Assembly (NCBI GenBank): GCA_902593905.1
Contig: CACJKF010000001.1
Location: 124,001-188,000, forward strand
DNA: 64,000 nt
Direction: 5' to 3'
DNA from: an uncultured Pelagibacteraceae bacterium
GTDB taxonomy: Bacteria > Pseudomonadota > Alphaproteobacteria > Pelagibacterales > Pelagibacteraceae
Below are positions 51,904-63,098 of this stretch, piece by piece. The translations under genes and the position numbers were made by a program. Below the pieces are notes generated by a model that saw nothing but the letters and a program-made list of their open reading frames with translations, was not told where the DNA came from and ran no database searches. Every line of letters starts with the position of its first letter. Position 1 is the first letter of the stretch.

Positions 51904-53454
51904 ATGCTAAATAGAGGTCTAGATAAACTGGAGTTACTAAGGATAGTTGAGGCAGTTGCAAATGAGAAATCCATAGATAAAGAATTGGTAATAGGTTCAA
52001 TGGAAAGTGCTATACAAAAAGCAGCCTTAACTAAGTTTGGTAATGATAATAATATTGAGGTAATTATAGATAGAGAAAGCGGAGAAATTAAAATTCAAAA
52101 AGTTTTAGACATCGTTGATAAAGTTGAAGATGCCGCTAGAGAAATAACACTAGATCAAGCAAAAAAAATAAATCCAAACAAAAAAGAAATTAAGGTAGGT
52201 GAAAAGATTTATGAAGAATTACCTCAAATAGACTTTGGCCGTATAGCTGCTCAAAGCGCAAAGCAAGTTATTAGCAGCAGAGTTAGAGAAGCCGAGAAAA
52301 ATAGACAATTCGAAGATTTTATTGACAAACAAGGTCAAATTTTAAGTGGAATAATTAAAAGATTAGAATATGGAAATGTTATAGTAGATTTAGGAAAAGC
52401 TGAAGGTGTTATAAAAAAAGATGAGTTAATTCCAAGAGAAATTTTAAAAACCGGGGATAGAGTAAAAGCTTATTGCTATGAAGTAAAAAAAGAACTTAAG
52501 GGTCATCAAATTTTTCTATCACGAGCACATCCCCAGTTTTTAGCAAGATTATTTTTTCAAGAAGTACCAGAAATTTATGAGGGGACAATAGAAATCAAAT
52601 CGGTTGCAAGAGATCCTGGTAGCAGAGCTAAAATATGTGTTCACTCTCAAGACTCATCTATCGATCCTGTCGGTGCGTGCGTTGGTATGAGGGGAAGCAG
52701 AGTTCAAACTATAGTTAACGAGTTGCATGGAGAAAAAATAGATATTATAAAATGGACTGAAGATCTACCAACCTTGATTTCAGAGTCTTTATCTCCTGCA
52801 GAAATACAAAAAGTTTTAATTGATCAGGAAAACAAAAGAATTGATATAATTTTGACAGAGGAAAATTTGAGCAAAGCAATTGGTCGAAGAGGACAAAATG
52901 TAAGATTAGCATCTAAGTTAACAAATTATGAAATCGATATTTTAACAGATCAAGAAGACTCGGAAAGACGACAAGCAGAATTTAAGGATAGAACAGAAAC
53001 GTTAATCAAAAATCTTGAGGTTGATGAAACATTGGGTCAGCTATTGGTATCTGAGGGGTTTACATCCATTGAAGAAATAGCTCAATCAAATCCTGACGAT
53101 ATCTCAAAAATAGACGCAATAGACGAAGAAACTGCAAAAGAACTTATAGAAAGATCAAAAGAAAATTTAATAAAAGAAAAAGAGGCAGTTGCGTTAAAAT
53201 TAAAAGAACTTGGTGTGGAGGATAAACTAATTAGTCTGACCGGAATGACACAAGGTATGCTTGTAATACTTGGGCAGAAAAATATAAAAAAATTGAGCGA
53301 TTTTGCAGACCTCTCATCAGATGAATTAATAGGTGGATTTGACGAAATTAAAGGAAAAAAAATTAGGATCGAAGGATACCTTGAAGAGTTTTCGTTATCT
53401 AGAAAAGAAGCAGACGATCTAATAATGGCCGCAAGAGAAATAGTTTATAAATAA
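51904..53454 (+). CDS. nusA: Transcription termination/antitermination factor NusA (ORF open from 51868; true start likely ATG 51904)
   Basis: AGGAG SD at 51892-51896; S1/KH domains, CVGMRGSRVQTIVNEL, AIGRRGQNVRLASKLT; two C-terminal HhH-type repeats. Confidence 0.97.
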   Translation: MLNRGLDKLELLRIVEAVANEKSIDKELVIGSMESAIQKAALTKFGNDNNIEVIIDRESGEIKIQKVLDIVDKVEDAAREITLDQAKKINPNKKEIKVGEKIYEELPQIDFGRIAAQSAKQVISSRVREAEKNRQFEDFIDKQGQILSGIIKRLEYGNVIVDLGKAEGVIKKDELIPREILKTGDRVKAYCYEVKKELKGHQIFLSRAHPQFLARLFFQEVPEIYEGTIEIKSVARDPGSRAKICVHSQDSSIDPVGACVGMRGSRVQTIVNELHGEKIDIIKWTEDLPTLISESLSPAEIQKVLIDQENKRIDIILTEENLSKAIGRRGQNVRLASKLTNYEIDILTDQEDSERRQAEFKDRTETLIKNLEVDETLGQLLVSEGFTSIEEIAQSNPDDISKIDAIDEETAKELIERSKENLIKEKEAVALKLKELGVEDKLISLTGMTQGMLVILGQKNIKKLSDFADLSSDELIGGFDEIKGKKIRIEGYLEEFSLSRKEADDLIMAAREIVYK

Positions 53455-53458
53455 TGTT

Positions 53459-55645
53459 ATGGAAAAAGATAAAAATAAAAAGAAAACACTTACTATCTCA
53501 TCAAACCTAAAAAAGAAAATTGACACTAGTTCAATCACAACAGCTGGCAAAAAATCCTTTAAAGTAGAAAAAAGAAAACCGTTTAAGGGAAACAATCCTC
53601 CAAAGAAAAATTTTCCAGAGCCAAACATAAATTTTAATCAAATTAATAAGAAAAAAAACTTTGCAAGAAAATTTATTGAACAACAAGCTACAAAAGATTT
53701 TATAAAAAAAGATAATAAGCCTTCAGGAAAAAGTAAGCTTAAACTAAAGGGTCCAGTTGATAAAAGGGATTTCAAGTTAACTGTCTCAAGAGCTCTCAAT
53801 GTTGAAGAAATCGAGATTAAGCAGAGAAGTTTGGCCTCTGTCAAACGCGCAAGATTAAAAGATAAAAAGACCAAACCAGAAACTGAAGAGAAGAAGGAAT
53901 TTAAAAAAGTTATAAGAGAAGTAAAAATACCTGAACAGATTACGATACAAGAGCTTTCCAATCGTATGGCTGAAAAATCAAATGAAATAATTAAATTTTT
54001 ATTTAATATGAAAGTCGTTGCTACGATAAACCATAATATTGATAAAGATACAGCTGAATATATTGTTAAAGAGTTTGGTCATAAGCCGATACTAGAAGAT
54101 AAGCCATCCATCGAAACCGGTAAGGTAAAAGAAAATTTAAAAGGTGAGATTAAAATTCGCCCTCCTGTAGTTACGATAATGGGCCACGTAGATCATGGAA
54201 AAACATCATTGCTTGACGCTCTTAGAGAAAGCAATGTTGTTTCAGGTGAGCACGGAGGAATTACACAGCATATTGGAGCTTATCAAGTGCAAACAGGCAA
54301 AAATTTAATAACATTTATTGATACGCCAGGACATGCAGCTTTCACAGAAATGAGAGCTCGGGGATCAAAGATTACAGATATTGTTGTGTTAGTTGTAGCT
54401 GCAGATGATGGTATTAAACCTCAAACTGTAGAGGCTATTAAACATGCAAAAGCGGCAAAAGTTCCTATTATAGTTGCAATAAATAAATGCGATTTACCAG
54501 AAAAAAATATCAGCAAAATAAAAAATGAGATGATGCAGTATGAGTTAATTGCTGAGGACTTAAGCGGGGATACTCTATTTGTTGAAGTTTCTGCTTTAAA
54601 AAAATTAAATTTAGACAAACTTAAAGAAAATATTTTGTTACAATCTGAAATTTTGGATCTAAAAGCGTCATTTTCTGATCAAGCAAGAGGCGTAGTAATT
54701 GAGTCTAAAATAGATAAAGGCAAAGGACCAGTTTCAACAATTTTAATAAGCAACGGAAAACTTAAAAGAGGAGATCATTTTATATGCGGCGATACCTGGG
54801 GCAAGGTGAGAGCAATGATTAACCACGAAGGCAAAACAGTTGATGAGGCTTTTCCATCTATGCCTGTAGAAATTCTAGGTATGAATAGTACCGCTTACGC
54901 GGGTGCAGAGTTTGTGGTTACCAGCAATGAAGAAGAAGCTAAAGAAATGTCGGAATTTCGAAAAAATAATGTAGTAAAAAATTCGATTTTAGCAAAAGAT
55001 AAAACAACATTATTTGAAAATGAAAAAAATAAAGATGAGTTAAATATTATTATTAAATCAGATGTGCAAGGATCTAGTGAGGCTTTAAAGATGGCGATAG
55101 ATAAAATTCAACACAATGAAGTGCAGGCTAATATAATACTTTCTGATATTGGGATGATAAATGAAACAGATGTGTCTTTAGCTAAAGCATCAAATGCAAT
55201 ACTGATCGGTTTTAATGTTAAGCCAAACCGTGAAGCAAAAAAATTAGCTGATAAAGAAAAAATTAATATACAATACTACAATATTATTTACGAAGCTTTA
55301 AATTACGTAGAAAAATCATTATCAGGTCTCTTAGAACCAGATGTGAAAGAAACATTGTTAGGTAGCGCAGAGATAAAAAAAATTTTCAAAGTTTCAAGTG
55401 CTGGAAAAATTGCTGGTTCAAAAGTTTTAAGTGGAGAAATAAAAAGTAAATCAAAGGCAAGAATTATTAGAGATGGAGTAGTGGTCTACAACGGCGAGAT
55501 TTTGACAATATTTAGAGAGAAGAATCAAGTTAAAGAAGTAGGAACTGGTCTTGAATGCGGTATCAGTCTTAAAGATTTTATTGATTTTAAAGAAAAAGAT
55601 GTTATCGAATCTTACTCATCCGAAAAAATTCAGAGATCAATTTAA
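53459..55645 (+). CDS. infB: Translation initiation factor IF-2
   Basis: [36 protein letters not shown]. Confidence 0.99.
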   Translation: MEKDKNKKKTLTISSNLKKKIDTSSITTAGKKSFKVEKRKPFKGNNPPKKNFPEPNINFNQINKKKNFARKFIEQQATKDFIKKDNKPSGKSKLKLKGPVDKRDFKLTVSRALNVEEIEIKQRSLASVKRARLKDKKTKPETEEKKEFKKVIREVKIPEQITIQELSNRMAEKSNEIIKFLFNMKVVATINHNIDKDTAEYIVKEFGHKPILEDKPSIETGKVKENLKGEIKIRPPVVTIMGHVDHGKTSLLDALRESNVVSGEHGGITQHIGAYQVQTGKNLITFIDTPGHAAFTEMRARGSKITDIVVLVVAADDGIKPQTVEAIKHAKAAKVPIIVAINKCDLPEKNISKIKNEMMQYELIAEDLSGDTLFVEVSALKKLNLDKLKENILLQSEILDLKASFSDQARGVVIESKIDKGKGPVSTILISNGKLKRGDHFICGDTWGKVRAMINHEGKTVDEAFPSMPVEILGMNSTAYAGAEFVVTSNEEEAKEMSEFRKNNVVKNSILAKDKTTLFENEKNKDELNIIIKSDVQGSSEALKMAIDKIQHNEVQANIILSDIGMINETDVSLAKASNAILIGFNVKPNREAKKLADKEKINIQYYNIIYEALNYVEKSLSGLLEPDVKETLLGSAEIKKIFKVSSAGKIAGSKVLSGEIKSKSKARIIRDGVVVYNGEILTIFREKNQVKEVGTGLECGISLKDFIDFKEKDVIESYSSEKIQRSI

Positions 55646-56043
55646 TGAGAAATCAAACTTCACAAAAAACTTACAGCCAGAGACAACTAAGAGTTGGTGA
55701 ACTTGTTAAACAAAACCTAGGTGAACTGTTTATAAGAAATGAAGCAAAAATACCTTCAATAAACTCTAAATTAATAACTGTGACGGAAGTAAGAATGACC
55801 CCTGACCTTAAAACAGCTAGGGTTTACGTTATTCCATTAGGAGGAGTAGATACGAAAGAAACAGTAAAAATCTTGACGGAATACTCGCATCTTGTTAGAA
55901 AAGCGCTATCTAAAAGGCTAGATATTAAGTTTCTTCCTAAACTCACATTTGTTGAAGATAACTCATTTGAATATGCTGAAAAGATTGAAAAAATAATAAA
56001 GAAGAATAAAAGAAATGATGAAGAAAAAAAAAGATATAATTAA
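55645..56043 (+). CDS. rbfA: Ribosome-binding factor A
   Basis: SQRQLRVGELVKQNLGELF, VRMTPDLKTARVYV. Confidence 0.95.
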   Translation: MRNQTSQKTYSQRQLRVGELVKQNLGELFIRNEAKIPSINSKLITVTEVRMTPDLKTARVYVIPLGGVDTKETVKILTEYSHLVRKALSKRLDIKFLPKLTFVEDNSFEYAEKIEKIIKKNKRNDEEKKRYN

Positions 56044-56275
56044 ATCTCTAGCCATACATAAAAATGATGTCGGTTCAACAGAGATTCAAATTGGCTTACT
56101 AACTGAGAAAATCACAAAACTCTCTGATCATTTCAAAAAATTTAAAAAAGATAAACATTCAACTTTAGGTTTGACAAAGTCTGTTAATAAAAGAAAAAAA
56201 CTACTATCTTATCTTAAAAGAAATAACACAGAGTCTTACCAAAAAGTTATAAAACAACTTAATTTAAGGAAATAA
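56015..56275 (+). CDS. rpsO: 30S ribosomal protein S15
   Basis: [35 protein letters not shown]. Confidence 0.96.
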   Translation: MMKKKKDIIKSLAIHKNDVGSTEIQIGLLTEKITKLSDHFKKFKKDKHSTLGLTKSVNKRKKLLSYLKRNNTESYQKVIKQLNLRK

Positions 56276-58347
56276 TGTTTAAAATACAAAAGGAAGAGTT
56301 AGAAGTTAATGGTAGAAAATTAACTTTAGAGACAGGTAAAGTTGCGCGTCAAGCAGACGGAGCCATTATTGCTTCACTTGGGGAAACAGTTGTTATAGCA
56401 ACTGCAGTTGGAGCTAAAAAAGTTGCAGAAGGTCAAGATTATTTTCCCTTGTCAGTAAATTATCAAGAAAAATATTATGCAGCTGGAAAAATACCTGGGG
56501 GATATTTTAAAAGAGAAGCAAGACCAACTGAAGCAGAAACATTAATTTCTAGATTAATAGATAGACCAATAAGACCTTTATTTCCATCTGGTTTTATGAA
56601 TGAGGTTCAAGTTCTTCCTACAGTCTTGTCATACGATAGTGAAAACCAACCAGATATCTTATCAATTATAGCTTCTTCAGCAGCTTTAGCCATTTCTGGA
56701 TTGCCATTTTTAGGTCCTATAGCGGCTAGCAGAGTTGGTTATAAAGATGGAAAGTATCTATTAAATCCATCTGTAGAAGAATTAAAAGACTCTGAGTTAG
56801 ATCTTGTAGTTGCTGGAACTAAAGACGCAGTTCTTATGGTTGAGTCTGAAACATCGGGATTATCTGAAAAAGTAATGTTAGATGCTGTAAAATTTGGCCA
56901 TGAAAAATTTGTACCGATAATTGAGGCAATAGAAAGATTGGCAAAAAAAGCTAGTAAGCCAAAATGGGCGGTTGAGGAAGTAGATCATTCTGAAATCAAA
57001 AAGAAAATTGCTGCAAAATTTGAAGGTAGCTTAAGAAGCGCATTTAAAGAAATAGATAAGAAAAAGAGATCATCAACTATTTCTGAAATAGAGACACAAT
57101 GTAAAGAAATGTTTGGTGAAGTTGAAACTGTTACAGAAAACCAAGTAATGTCTCAACTGAAATCATTAGAGAAAGATATTGTTAGAACCGCTATTTTAAA
57201 AGAAAAGAAAAGAATAGATGGTAGAGGATTAGCAGATGTAAGACAGATAAAATGTGAAGTTGGTATTTTACCAAGAACTCATGGATCTGCTCTCTTTACT
57301 AGAGGAGAGACTCAAGCTCTAGTGGTGACTACACTAGGTATGGCAGATGATGAGCAAAGACTAGAAAGCCTCGAAGGAATGCAAAGATCTAATTTCATGT
57401 TGCACTATAATTTTCCACCTTTTTCAGTTGGAGAATGTGGAAGAATAGGCACTGGAAGAAGAGAAATTGGACACGGCAAATTAGCATGGAGAGCAATAAA
57501 TTCATCTTTACCATCGAAGGAAAGTTTTCCTTATACGCTAAGAGTAGTTTCAGAAATTACAGAGTCAAACGGATCTTCATCCATGGCTACAGTTTGTGGA
57601 ACCTCGTTATCTTTAATGGATGCAGGGGTTCCAATAAAGGAACCAGTTGCTGGAATTGCGATGGGGTTAATCAAAGAGGGTGACGATTTTTCTGTGCTTT
57701 CTGATATTTTGGGTGACGAAGATCACTTAGGAGATATGGATTTTAAAGTCGCTGGTACAAAAAATGGCATTACCTCACTTCAGATGGATATAAAAATAAC
57801 AGGTATTACTTTTGAAATTATGGAAAAAGCTTTGGATCAAGCAAAAGCTGGAAGAGAAATTATTTTGGGTGAAATGAATAAAGCTATTAAAACATCAAGA
57901 AAAGAGTTTTCTAAACACACACCAAAAATGGAAACAATTAAAGTTGATAAAAAAGATATAGCAACAGTAATCGGAAAAGGTGGCGCAACAATACGAGAAA
58001 TTGTTGAGACATCAGGAGCTAAAGTTGATGTAAAAGATACTGGAGAAGTAACAGTGGCAGCTCCGGATGAAGCCTCAAGAAATAAAGCTATAGAATTCAT
58101 TAAAAATTTAATTGCTAAACCAGAAATGGGTAAAATTTATAAAGGTAAAGTGGTTAAAATAATGGAATTTGGAGCTTTCGTAAACTTTTTAGGAAAACAA
58201 GACGGTCTTGTTCATATTTCAGAACTAGCTGATAAACGCGTTGCAAAAGTTGGAGATGTTGTAAAAGAAGGTGATGAAGTTTCTGTAAAAGTGGTTGGAT
58301 TTGATAGAGGGAAAGTAAAATTATCAATGAAACAAGCGTCAGTATAA
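56275..58347 (+). CDS. pnp: Polyribonucleotide nucleotidyltransferase
   Basis: [30 protein letters not shown] domain [12 protein letters not shown]-terminal S1 domain. Confidence 0.99.
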   Translation: MFKIQKEELEVNGRKLTLETGKVARQADGAIIASLGETVVIATAVGAKKVAEGQDYFPLSVNYQEKYYAAGKIPGGYFKREARPTEAETLISRLIDRPIRPLFPSGFMNEVQVLPTVLSYDSENQPDILSIIASSAALAISGLPFLGPIAASRVGYKDGKYLLNPSVEELKDSELDLVVAGTKDAVLMVESETSGLSEKVMLDAVKFGHEKFVPIIEAIERLAKKASKPKWAVEEVDHSEIKKKIAAKFEGSLRSAFKEIDKKKRSSTISEIETQCKEMFGEVETVTENQVMSQLKSLEKDIVRTAILKEKKRIDGRGLADVRQIKCEVGILPRTHGSALFTRGETQALVVTTLGMADDEQRLESLEGMQRSNFMLHYNFPPFSVGECGRIGTGRREIGHGKLAWRAINSSLPSKESFPYTLRVVSEITESNGSSSMATVCGTSLSLMDAGVPIKEPVAGIAMGLIKEGDDFSVLSDILGDEDHLGDMDFKVAGTKNGITSLQMDIKITGITFEIMEKALDQAKAGREIILGEMNKAIKTSRKEFSKHTPKMETIKVDKKDIATVIGKGGATIREIVETSGAKVDVKDTGEVTVAAPDEASRNKAIEFIKNLIAKPEMGKIYKGKVVKIMEFGAFVNFLGKQDGLVHISELADKRVAKVGDVVKEGDEVSVKVVGFDRGKVKLSMKQASV

Positions 58348-58348
58348 T

Positions 58349-59296
58349 TTAAACAAAACCAATATCGCTATCTATATATTGTATATTATCAAATTCGTTG
58401 ATTAAACGTTCAATCGAAGAGTCCTCTGCGGAGAAAGCAAAGTTAAGTTTTTTACTCCACGGGGTATTAATACTGATTAATTCCTTTTTTTTTGAAATAA
58501 AACTTATAAAATTTATCTTATTGTTTTTAGCAAAGTTTAAAAAAAGGTTTGATAAATTTACCTTTATTGGTTTTGAAACATAAATGATATTCAAAATTTT
58601 AAAACCATCTTTAATTTTTACCTCAGTAATAATATTTGTGTCTTTATAACTAAAAATAAAAATATTTTTCTTTTCAGGATAATCTATCACTCGCCATTTA
58701 AACCAGTTTTCGTCTCTTACAATTCCTAATGAGTTTTCCGATAATAATTTTTCACTTTCATTTACTAATTTAGAAATAGTTTGATTATTTGTATCTTCAA
58801 GTTTTAAATTTCCCAAATTATTAGTATTCATTTCCAACTCCTTAGATTTTTTGAAAATTGAAATAAAATTAAGCAAGTTAGAAACTTTTATTTTTCGTAA
58901 AAATTTATTATTATAAGACCAATCCATTTTTCTAAATATTTTTAAAGACAGATCATTGCAGAGTGTTATTTGAATTGGACAAATTTTCATCCATTCTTGA
59001 GTCAATAATTTTCCATATCCTAAAGATCTATATTTTTCTTTTACATAAAAGTCAGTAAACCAGATACCAGTTTTTATTTTATCTTTGATTTTTAAATCAT
59101 TTGCTATAAGGCCTGCATGCCCGCATATCATTCCATCAACCTCTAAGACAAGAGGTTCAAAACTTTTAAATCCAGGCCTATATCGCCAATTCAAAATATC
59201 TGGATTATCATTTTTATAATTGAAAGATTCTTGATAAAATCTAAATAGTTTTTTTTTATCTACTTCAGATACCTTTTTTATATGAAATTTGCTCAC
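58349..59296 (-). CDS. GNAT-like acetyltransferase of unknown substrate
   Basis: DFYVKEKYRSLGYGKLLTQEWM, followed by IFRKMDW; ~315 aa. Confidence 0.75.
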   Translation of the reverse strand: MSKFHIKKVSEVDKKKLFRFYQESFNYKNDNPDILNWRYRPGFKSFEPLVLEVDGMICGHAGLIANDLKIKDKIKTGIWFTDFYVKEKYRSLGYGKLLTQEWMKICPIQITLCNDLSLKIFRKMDWSYNNKFLRKIKVSNLLNFISIFKKSKELEMNTNNLGNLKLEDTNNQTISKLVNESEKLLSENSLGIVRDENWFKWRVIDYPEKKNIFIFSYKDTNIITEVKIKDGFKILNIIYVSKPIKVNLSNLFLNFAKNNKINFISFISKKKELISINTPWSKKLNFAFSAEDSSIERLINEFDNIQYIDSDIGFV

Positions 59297-59319
59297 TGTA
59301 AGATAAAATATAAATAAAT

Positions 59320-60084
59320 ATGTTTAATTCAATAAATAAAATTTTTTCTAAATATACCGGATTACTTATCCGAATGGATGATATATGTGAGAATATGAAT
59401 TGGGTTTTAATGGATAAATGTGAATTATTATTTGATAAATACAAAATTAAACCACTACTTGGTGTAATTCCAGTCAACAAAGATCCTGAACTGTTAACTT
59501 ATCCAAAAACAGAATCTTTTTGGGACAAAGTTACAAGTTGGAAAAATAAGGGTTGGGAAATAACAATGCACGGATGCAATCATCTGTATACTCAAAAATC
59601 TGACAAAAATGATGTTTTCAATTACGGCGGTGACTCTGAATTTTATGGATTAGAATTTTCAAAACAATTGAGTAAAATTGAGACAGGTTTGTCTGAGTTT
59701 AAAAAAAGGCAAATAAAGATAAGAAGTTTTTTTGCCCCTAATCATATTTATGATCAAAATACATTAGATGCTTTAAAAAAAAAAGAAATTAAAATAATTA
59801 TAGACGGTTATGGATTATTTCCTTTTTACAAAGATGATTTGCTTTTTATTCCTCAACTTTTTTACAAAGAAATATTTTTACCATTTGGTATCCAGTCTAC
59901 TCAACTACATATTAACTATTGGGATGACAAAGACTTTGAGAGATTTGAAAATTTTATCATTAAACATCATAACAAAATAGTTGATTTGGATTATATAATA
60001 GACATCACAGACCCTAATTCTATTCAGAATATCACAAATTTTATAGTTGAAAAAACTCTTAAAACAGCAAGATTGTTTAAGTAA
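59320..60084 (+). CDS. Polysaccharide-deacetylase-like (DUF2334-type) protein
   Basis: LLIRMDDICENMNW, GVIPVNKDPEL, EITMHGCNH, FFAPNHIYDQNT. Confidence 0.8.
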   Translation: MFNSINKIFSKYTGLLIRMDDICENMNWVLMDKCELLFDKYKIKPLLGVIPVNKDPELLTYPKTESFWDKVTSWKNKGWEITMHGCNHLYTQKSDKNDVFNYGGDSEFYGLEFSKQLSKIETGLSEFKKRQIKIRSFFAPNHIYDQNTLDALKKKEIKIIIDGYGLFPFYKDDLLFIPQLFYKEIFLPFGIQSTQLHINYWDDKDFERFENFIIKHHNKIVDLDYIIDITDPNSIQNITNFIVEKTLKTARLFK

Positions 60085-60862
60085 TATTTTTAGGATCTGG
60101 CATCCCAACTTTATTATATCCAGCATCTACATAATGTATCTCACCCGTAACACCTGCAGCTAAATTACTAATTAAATATAATGCAGAATTTCCAACATCG
60201 TGAATATCTACATTTCTTTTTAAAAAGGAATGATCTTCATTCCATTTATATAAAAATTTTGCATCTCCAATTGCAGAAGCAGCTAAAGTTTTTATGGGTC
60301 CCGCGCTGATTGCGTTTACTCTTATATTTTTTCCCCCAAGATCCCTGGCTAAATATTTTACACTGGCCTCTAAAGCTGATTTACACACGCCCATAACATT
60401 ATAATTTGGAATCGCTTTAGTAGACTCATAAGTAAGTGTTAGTAAACTTCCTCCATCTTTCATTATTTTTGAAGCCTCTTTGGATACTTCAGTAAATGAA
60501 AAACAAGAGATTAGCATACTTCTAAGAAAATTTTCCCTTGTAGTGCTTAAATATTCTCCCGATAATTCTGATTTATCAGAAAAAGCTACTGCGTGAACTA
60601 CAAAATCTATTTCTCCCCATTTTGACTTTACATCTTTAAAAAGTTGAACAACTTCATCTTTTTTTTCTACATCGCAACTGAAAGTTAATTTTGAGTTTAA
60701 TTTTTCTGCTAAAGGAACAACTCTTTTCTTTAAAGCATCGCCTAAGTAAGTAAAAGCTAATTCTGCTCCAGCCTCTGCAAGTTTCTGAGATATACCCCAA
60801 GCAATAGAGCGCTCATTTGCAACTCCCATTATCAGACCTTTTTTTCCCTTCATTAAACTCAT
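60077..60862 (-). CDS. fabI: Enoyl-ACP reductase (NADH)
   Basis: KGLIMGVANERSIAWGIS, HAVAFSDKSEL, NVMGVCKSALEASVKYLA. Confidence 0.98.
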   Translation of the reverse strand: MSLMKGKKGLIMGVANERSIAWGISQKLAEAGAELAFTYLGDALKKRVVPLAEKLNSKLTFSCDVEKKDEVVQLFKDVKSKWGEIDFVVHAVAFSDKSELSGEYLSTTRENFLRSMLISCFSFTEVSKEASKIMKDGGSLLTLTYESTKAIPNYNVMGVCKSALEASVKYLARDLGGKNIRVNAISAGPIKTLAASAIGDAKFLYKWNEDHSFLKRNVDIHDVGNSALYLISNLAAGVTGEIHYVDAGYNKVGMPDPKNIT

Positions 60863-62076
60863 TATTTTACCTTTTCAAAAACTAAAGTGGCATTGGTCCC
60901 GCCGAAGCCGAAACTATTCGACATTATAGAATTTAAATTCACATCTTTTTCTACTTTTGTAACAATTGGATATTTTTTTGCTTCCTCATCCATATCGCTA
61001 ATATTAGCTGATGCAGCAATAAAATTATTTTTCATCATAATTAAACTATAAACAGCCTCATGAACTGAAGTAGCTCCTAGAGAATGACCTGCAAGAGATT
61101 TGGTTGAGCTAATTTTTGGTTTATAGTCATTGAACACTTCTCCTACAGCTTTCAATTCTGTTATATCTCCGACAGGTGTTGATGTACCATGAGTATTTAT
61201 ATAATCGATTTTGTTTTTTGTAGTGCTCAATGCCATTTTCATGCATCTGACTGCTCCCTCTCCAGAAGGAGCCACCATGTCATAACCATCAGATGTAGCA
61301 CCGTATCCTGTAAGCTCTGCATATATTTTTGCACCTCTTGACTTTGCGTGCTCGTACTCCTCTAAAACTAACACCCCTCCTCCACCTGAGATAACAAAGC
61401 CATCTCGTGTTTTATCATAGGGCCTAGAAGCTTTTTCAGGAGTATCATTATATTTTGAGGAAAGAGCTGTCATAGCATCAAACATTGCAGTCATTGCGAA
61501 ATGTACTTCATCGCTTCCGCCTGCAAAAATAATTTTTTGTTTTCCTAATTGAATTAACTCCATGGCATTACCAATACAATGACCACTGGTCGCGCAAGCT
61601 GAACTGATTGTGTAGTTAACTCCTTTTATTTTAAATGGCACTGCAAGAGTTGCTGATGCAGTGCTAGACATAGTTCTTGGTACAACAAAAGGACCCATTC
61701 TTTTAGGACTTTTTTCTCTTGTTTTATCTGCAGCTAATATTACGTTTTCAATGGACGGCCCGCCAGATCCCATAATCATTCCAGTAGTTATGTTACTGAT
61801 ATCTTTTTCCTCTAAACCTGAGTCTTTTACAGCTTCATTCATAGAAACATAATTATAAGCTGATCCGGGTCCCATAAATCTTATAAATTTTCTATCTACA
61901 TAGTCCTCAAGTTTTATATTTGGTTTTCCATGAACATGACTTTTCAAATTATATTCTTTGTACTCTTCAGAAAACGTAATTCCAGATTTAGCGTTAATTA
62001 GCGACTTCAAAACTTCTTCTTGATTGTTTCCTAAACAAGAGACCACACCTATTCCAGTTACCACAACTCTTTTCAT
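60862..62076 (-). CDS. fabB: Beta-ketoacyl-ACP synthase I
   Basis: [53 protein letters not shown]. Confidence 0.98.
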   Translation of the reverse strand: MKRVVVTGIGVVSCLGNNQEEVLKSLINAKSGITFSEEYKEYNLKSHVHGKPNIKLEDYVDRKFIRFMGPGSAYNYVSMNEAVKDSGLEEKDISNITTGMIMGSGGPSIENVILAADKTREKSPKRMGPFVVPRTMSSTASATLAVPFKIKGVNYTISSACATSGHCIGNAMELIQLGKQKIIFAGGSDEVHFAMTAMFDAMTALSSKYNDTPEKASRPYDKTRDGFVISGGGGVLVLEEYEHAKSRGAKIYAELTGYGATSDGYDMVAPSGEGAVRCMKMALSTTKNKIDYINTHGTSTPVGDITELKAVGEVFNDYKPKISSTKSLAGHSLGATSVHEAVYSLIMMKNNFIAASANISDMDEEAKKYPIVTKVEKDVNLNSIMSNSFGFGGTNATLVFEKVK

Positions 62077-62576
62077 GACTTAAACAATCCTACCTTTAAA
62101 TTTTCTGCTGTATAAATTATTTTACTATCAGCGCTCAAAATACCGTTTGCTAACCCAACAGCAGTTCCCTCTTTCTTTAAAATTCTCTTCATATTTATTT
62201 CATAAGTAGCCATTTTAATATTTTTTAAAACCTCACCAGTAAATTTTACAGAATTTACCCCTAAAGCTCTACCTTTTCCTGGCTCTCCGATCCAACCTAA
62301 GTAAAACCCAACTAATTGCCACATAGCATCTAACCCAAGGCAACCTGGCATAACTGGGTCTTTTTTAAAATGACAATCAAAAAACCACAAATTATCTTTG
62401 ATATCAAGTTCGGCTTTAATAAATCCTTTTTTAAATTCACCAGCATCTTTCTTAATTTCAGTAATTCTATCAAACATTAACATAGGAGGCAGTGGAAGTT
62501 TTGCATTACCCTCTCCAAATAACTTTCCCTCTCCACACGAAATTAGTTCATCATAACTATAGCTATTTTTTTGCAT
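62073..62576 (-). CDS. fabA: Beta-hydroxydecanoyl-ACP dehydratase
   Basis: [38 protein letters not shown]. Confidence 0.98.
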   Translation of the reverse strand: MQKNSYSYDELISCGEGKLFGEGNAKLPLPPMLMFDRITEIKKDAGEFKKGFIKAELDIKDNLWFFDCHFKKDPVMPGCLGLDAMWQLVGFYLGWIGEPGKGRALGVNSVKFTGEVLKNIKMATYEINMKRILKKEGTAVGLANGILSADSKIIYTAENLKVGLFKS

Positions 62577-62628
62577 GATTTAAAAACAGTTTTACTTGAT
62601 TTAGCAAATGTTTCATATATATTTATAA

Positions 62629-62645
62629 TTTAGAATGATTATAAA
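62629..62645. promoter_or_regulatory. ICE/Irr-box-like operator between fabA and irr
   Basis: TTTAGAA-TGA-TTATAAA vs ICE TTTAGAA-N3-TTCTAAA (13/14 arm positions). Confidence 0.65.
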
Positions 62646-62668
62646 CTATAAAATAATAGAGAAAAAAA

Positions 62669-63076
62669 GTGAAAAAAATTGATATTTTTAACAAATTAAG
62701 AACATCAGGCTTAAGGCCAACTAAACAAAGAGTAGAAATAGCTAAATTTTTATTTGAAAGAGAAAAAACATTTCATTTTACTGTAGAAAGTTTGAACAAA
62801 CTTTTAGAAAAAAAAACAACTTCTAAATTTGCTCTGGCTACAATTTATAATACTGTGCATGCTTTTAAAAATGCTGGTCACTTAAGCGAATTGGAAGTAA
62901 AGGGAAATAAAACTTATTTTGATACCAATGTGTCAAACCACCATCATTTTTATGATAGTGAAACTTCAGAGTTGATAGATATAGACGAGAAAGAAGTAGT
63001 TATTCAAAAAATTCCAAAAGCACCTAATGGTAAAAAAATTAAAAACATAGAGGTATTTATAAATTTGAAAAATTGA
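62669..63076 (+). CDS. irr: Irr-type Fur-family regulator (GTG start possible/ORF as given)
   Basis: GLRPTKQRVEIAKFLF, FALATIYNTVHAFKNAGHL, SNHHHFYDSETSELIDI (HHH); adjacent to fabA-fabB-fabI as in alphaproteobacteria. Confidence 0.87.
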   Translation: MKKIDIFNKLRTSGLRPTKQRVEIAKFLFEREKTFHFTVESLNKLLEKKTTSKFALATIYNTVHAFKNAGHLSELEVKGNKTYFDTNVSNHHHFYDSETSELIDIDEKEVVIQKIPKAPNGKKIKNIEVFINLKN

Positions 63077-63098
63077 CAGTTTGTCGCTTGTTTTTCAC

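Noticed and set aside
63073-63078. Perfect -35 hexamer TTGACA upstream of katG
   Set aside because: Overlaps the irr stop codon and no -10 at 16-18 bp; the TATTAT/TATAAA is ~28 bp away
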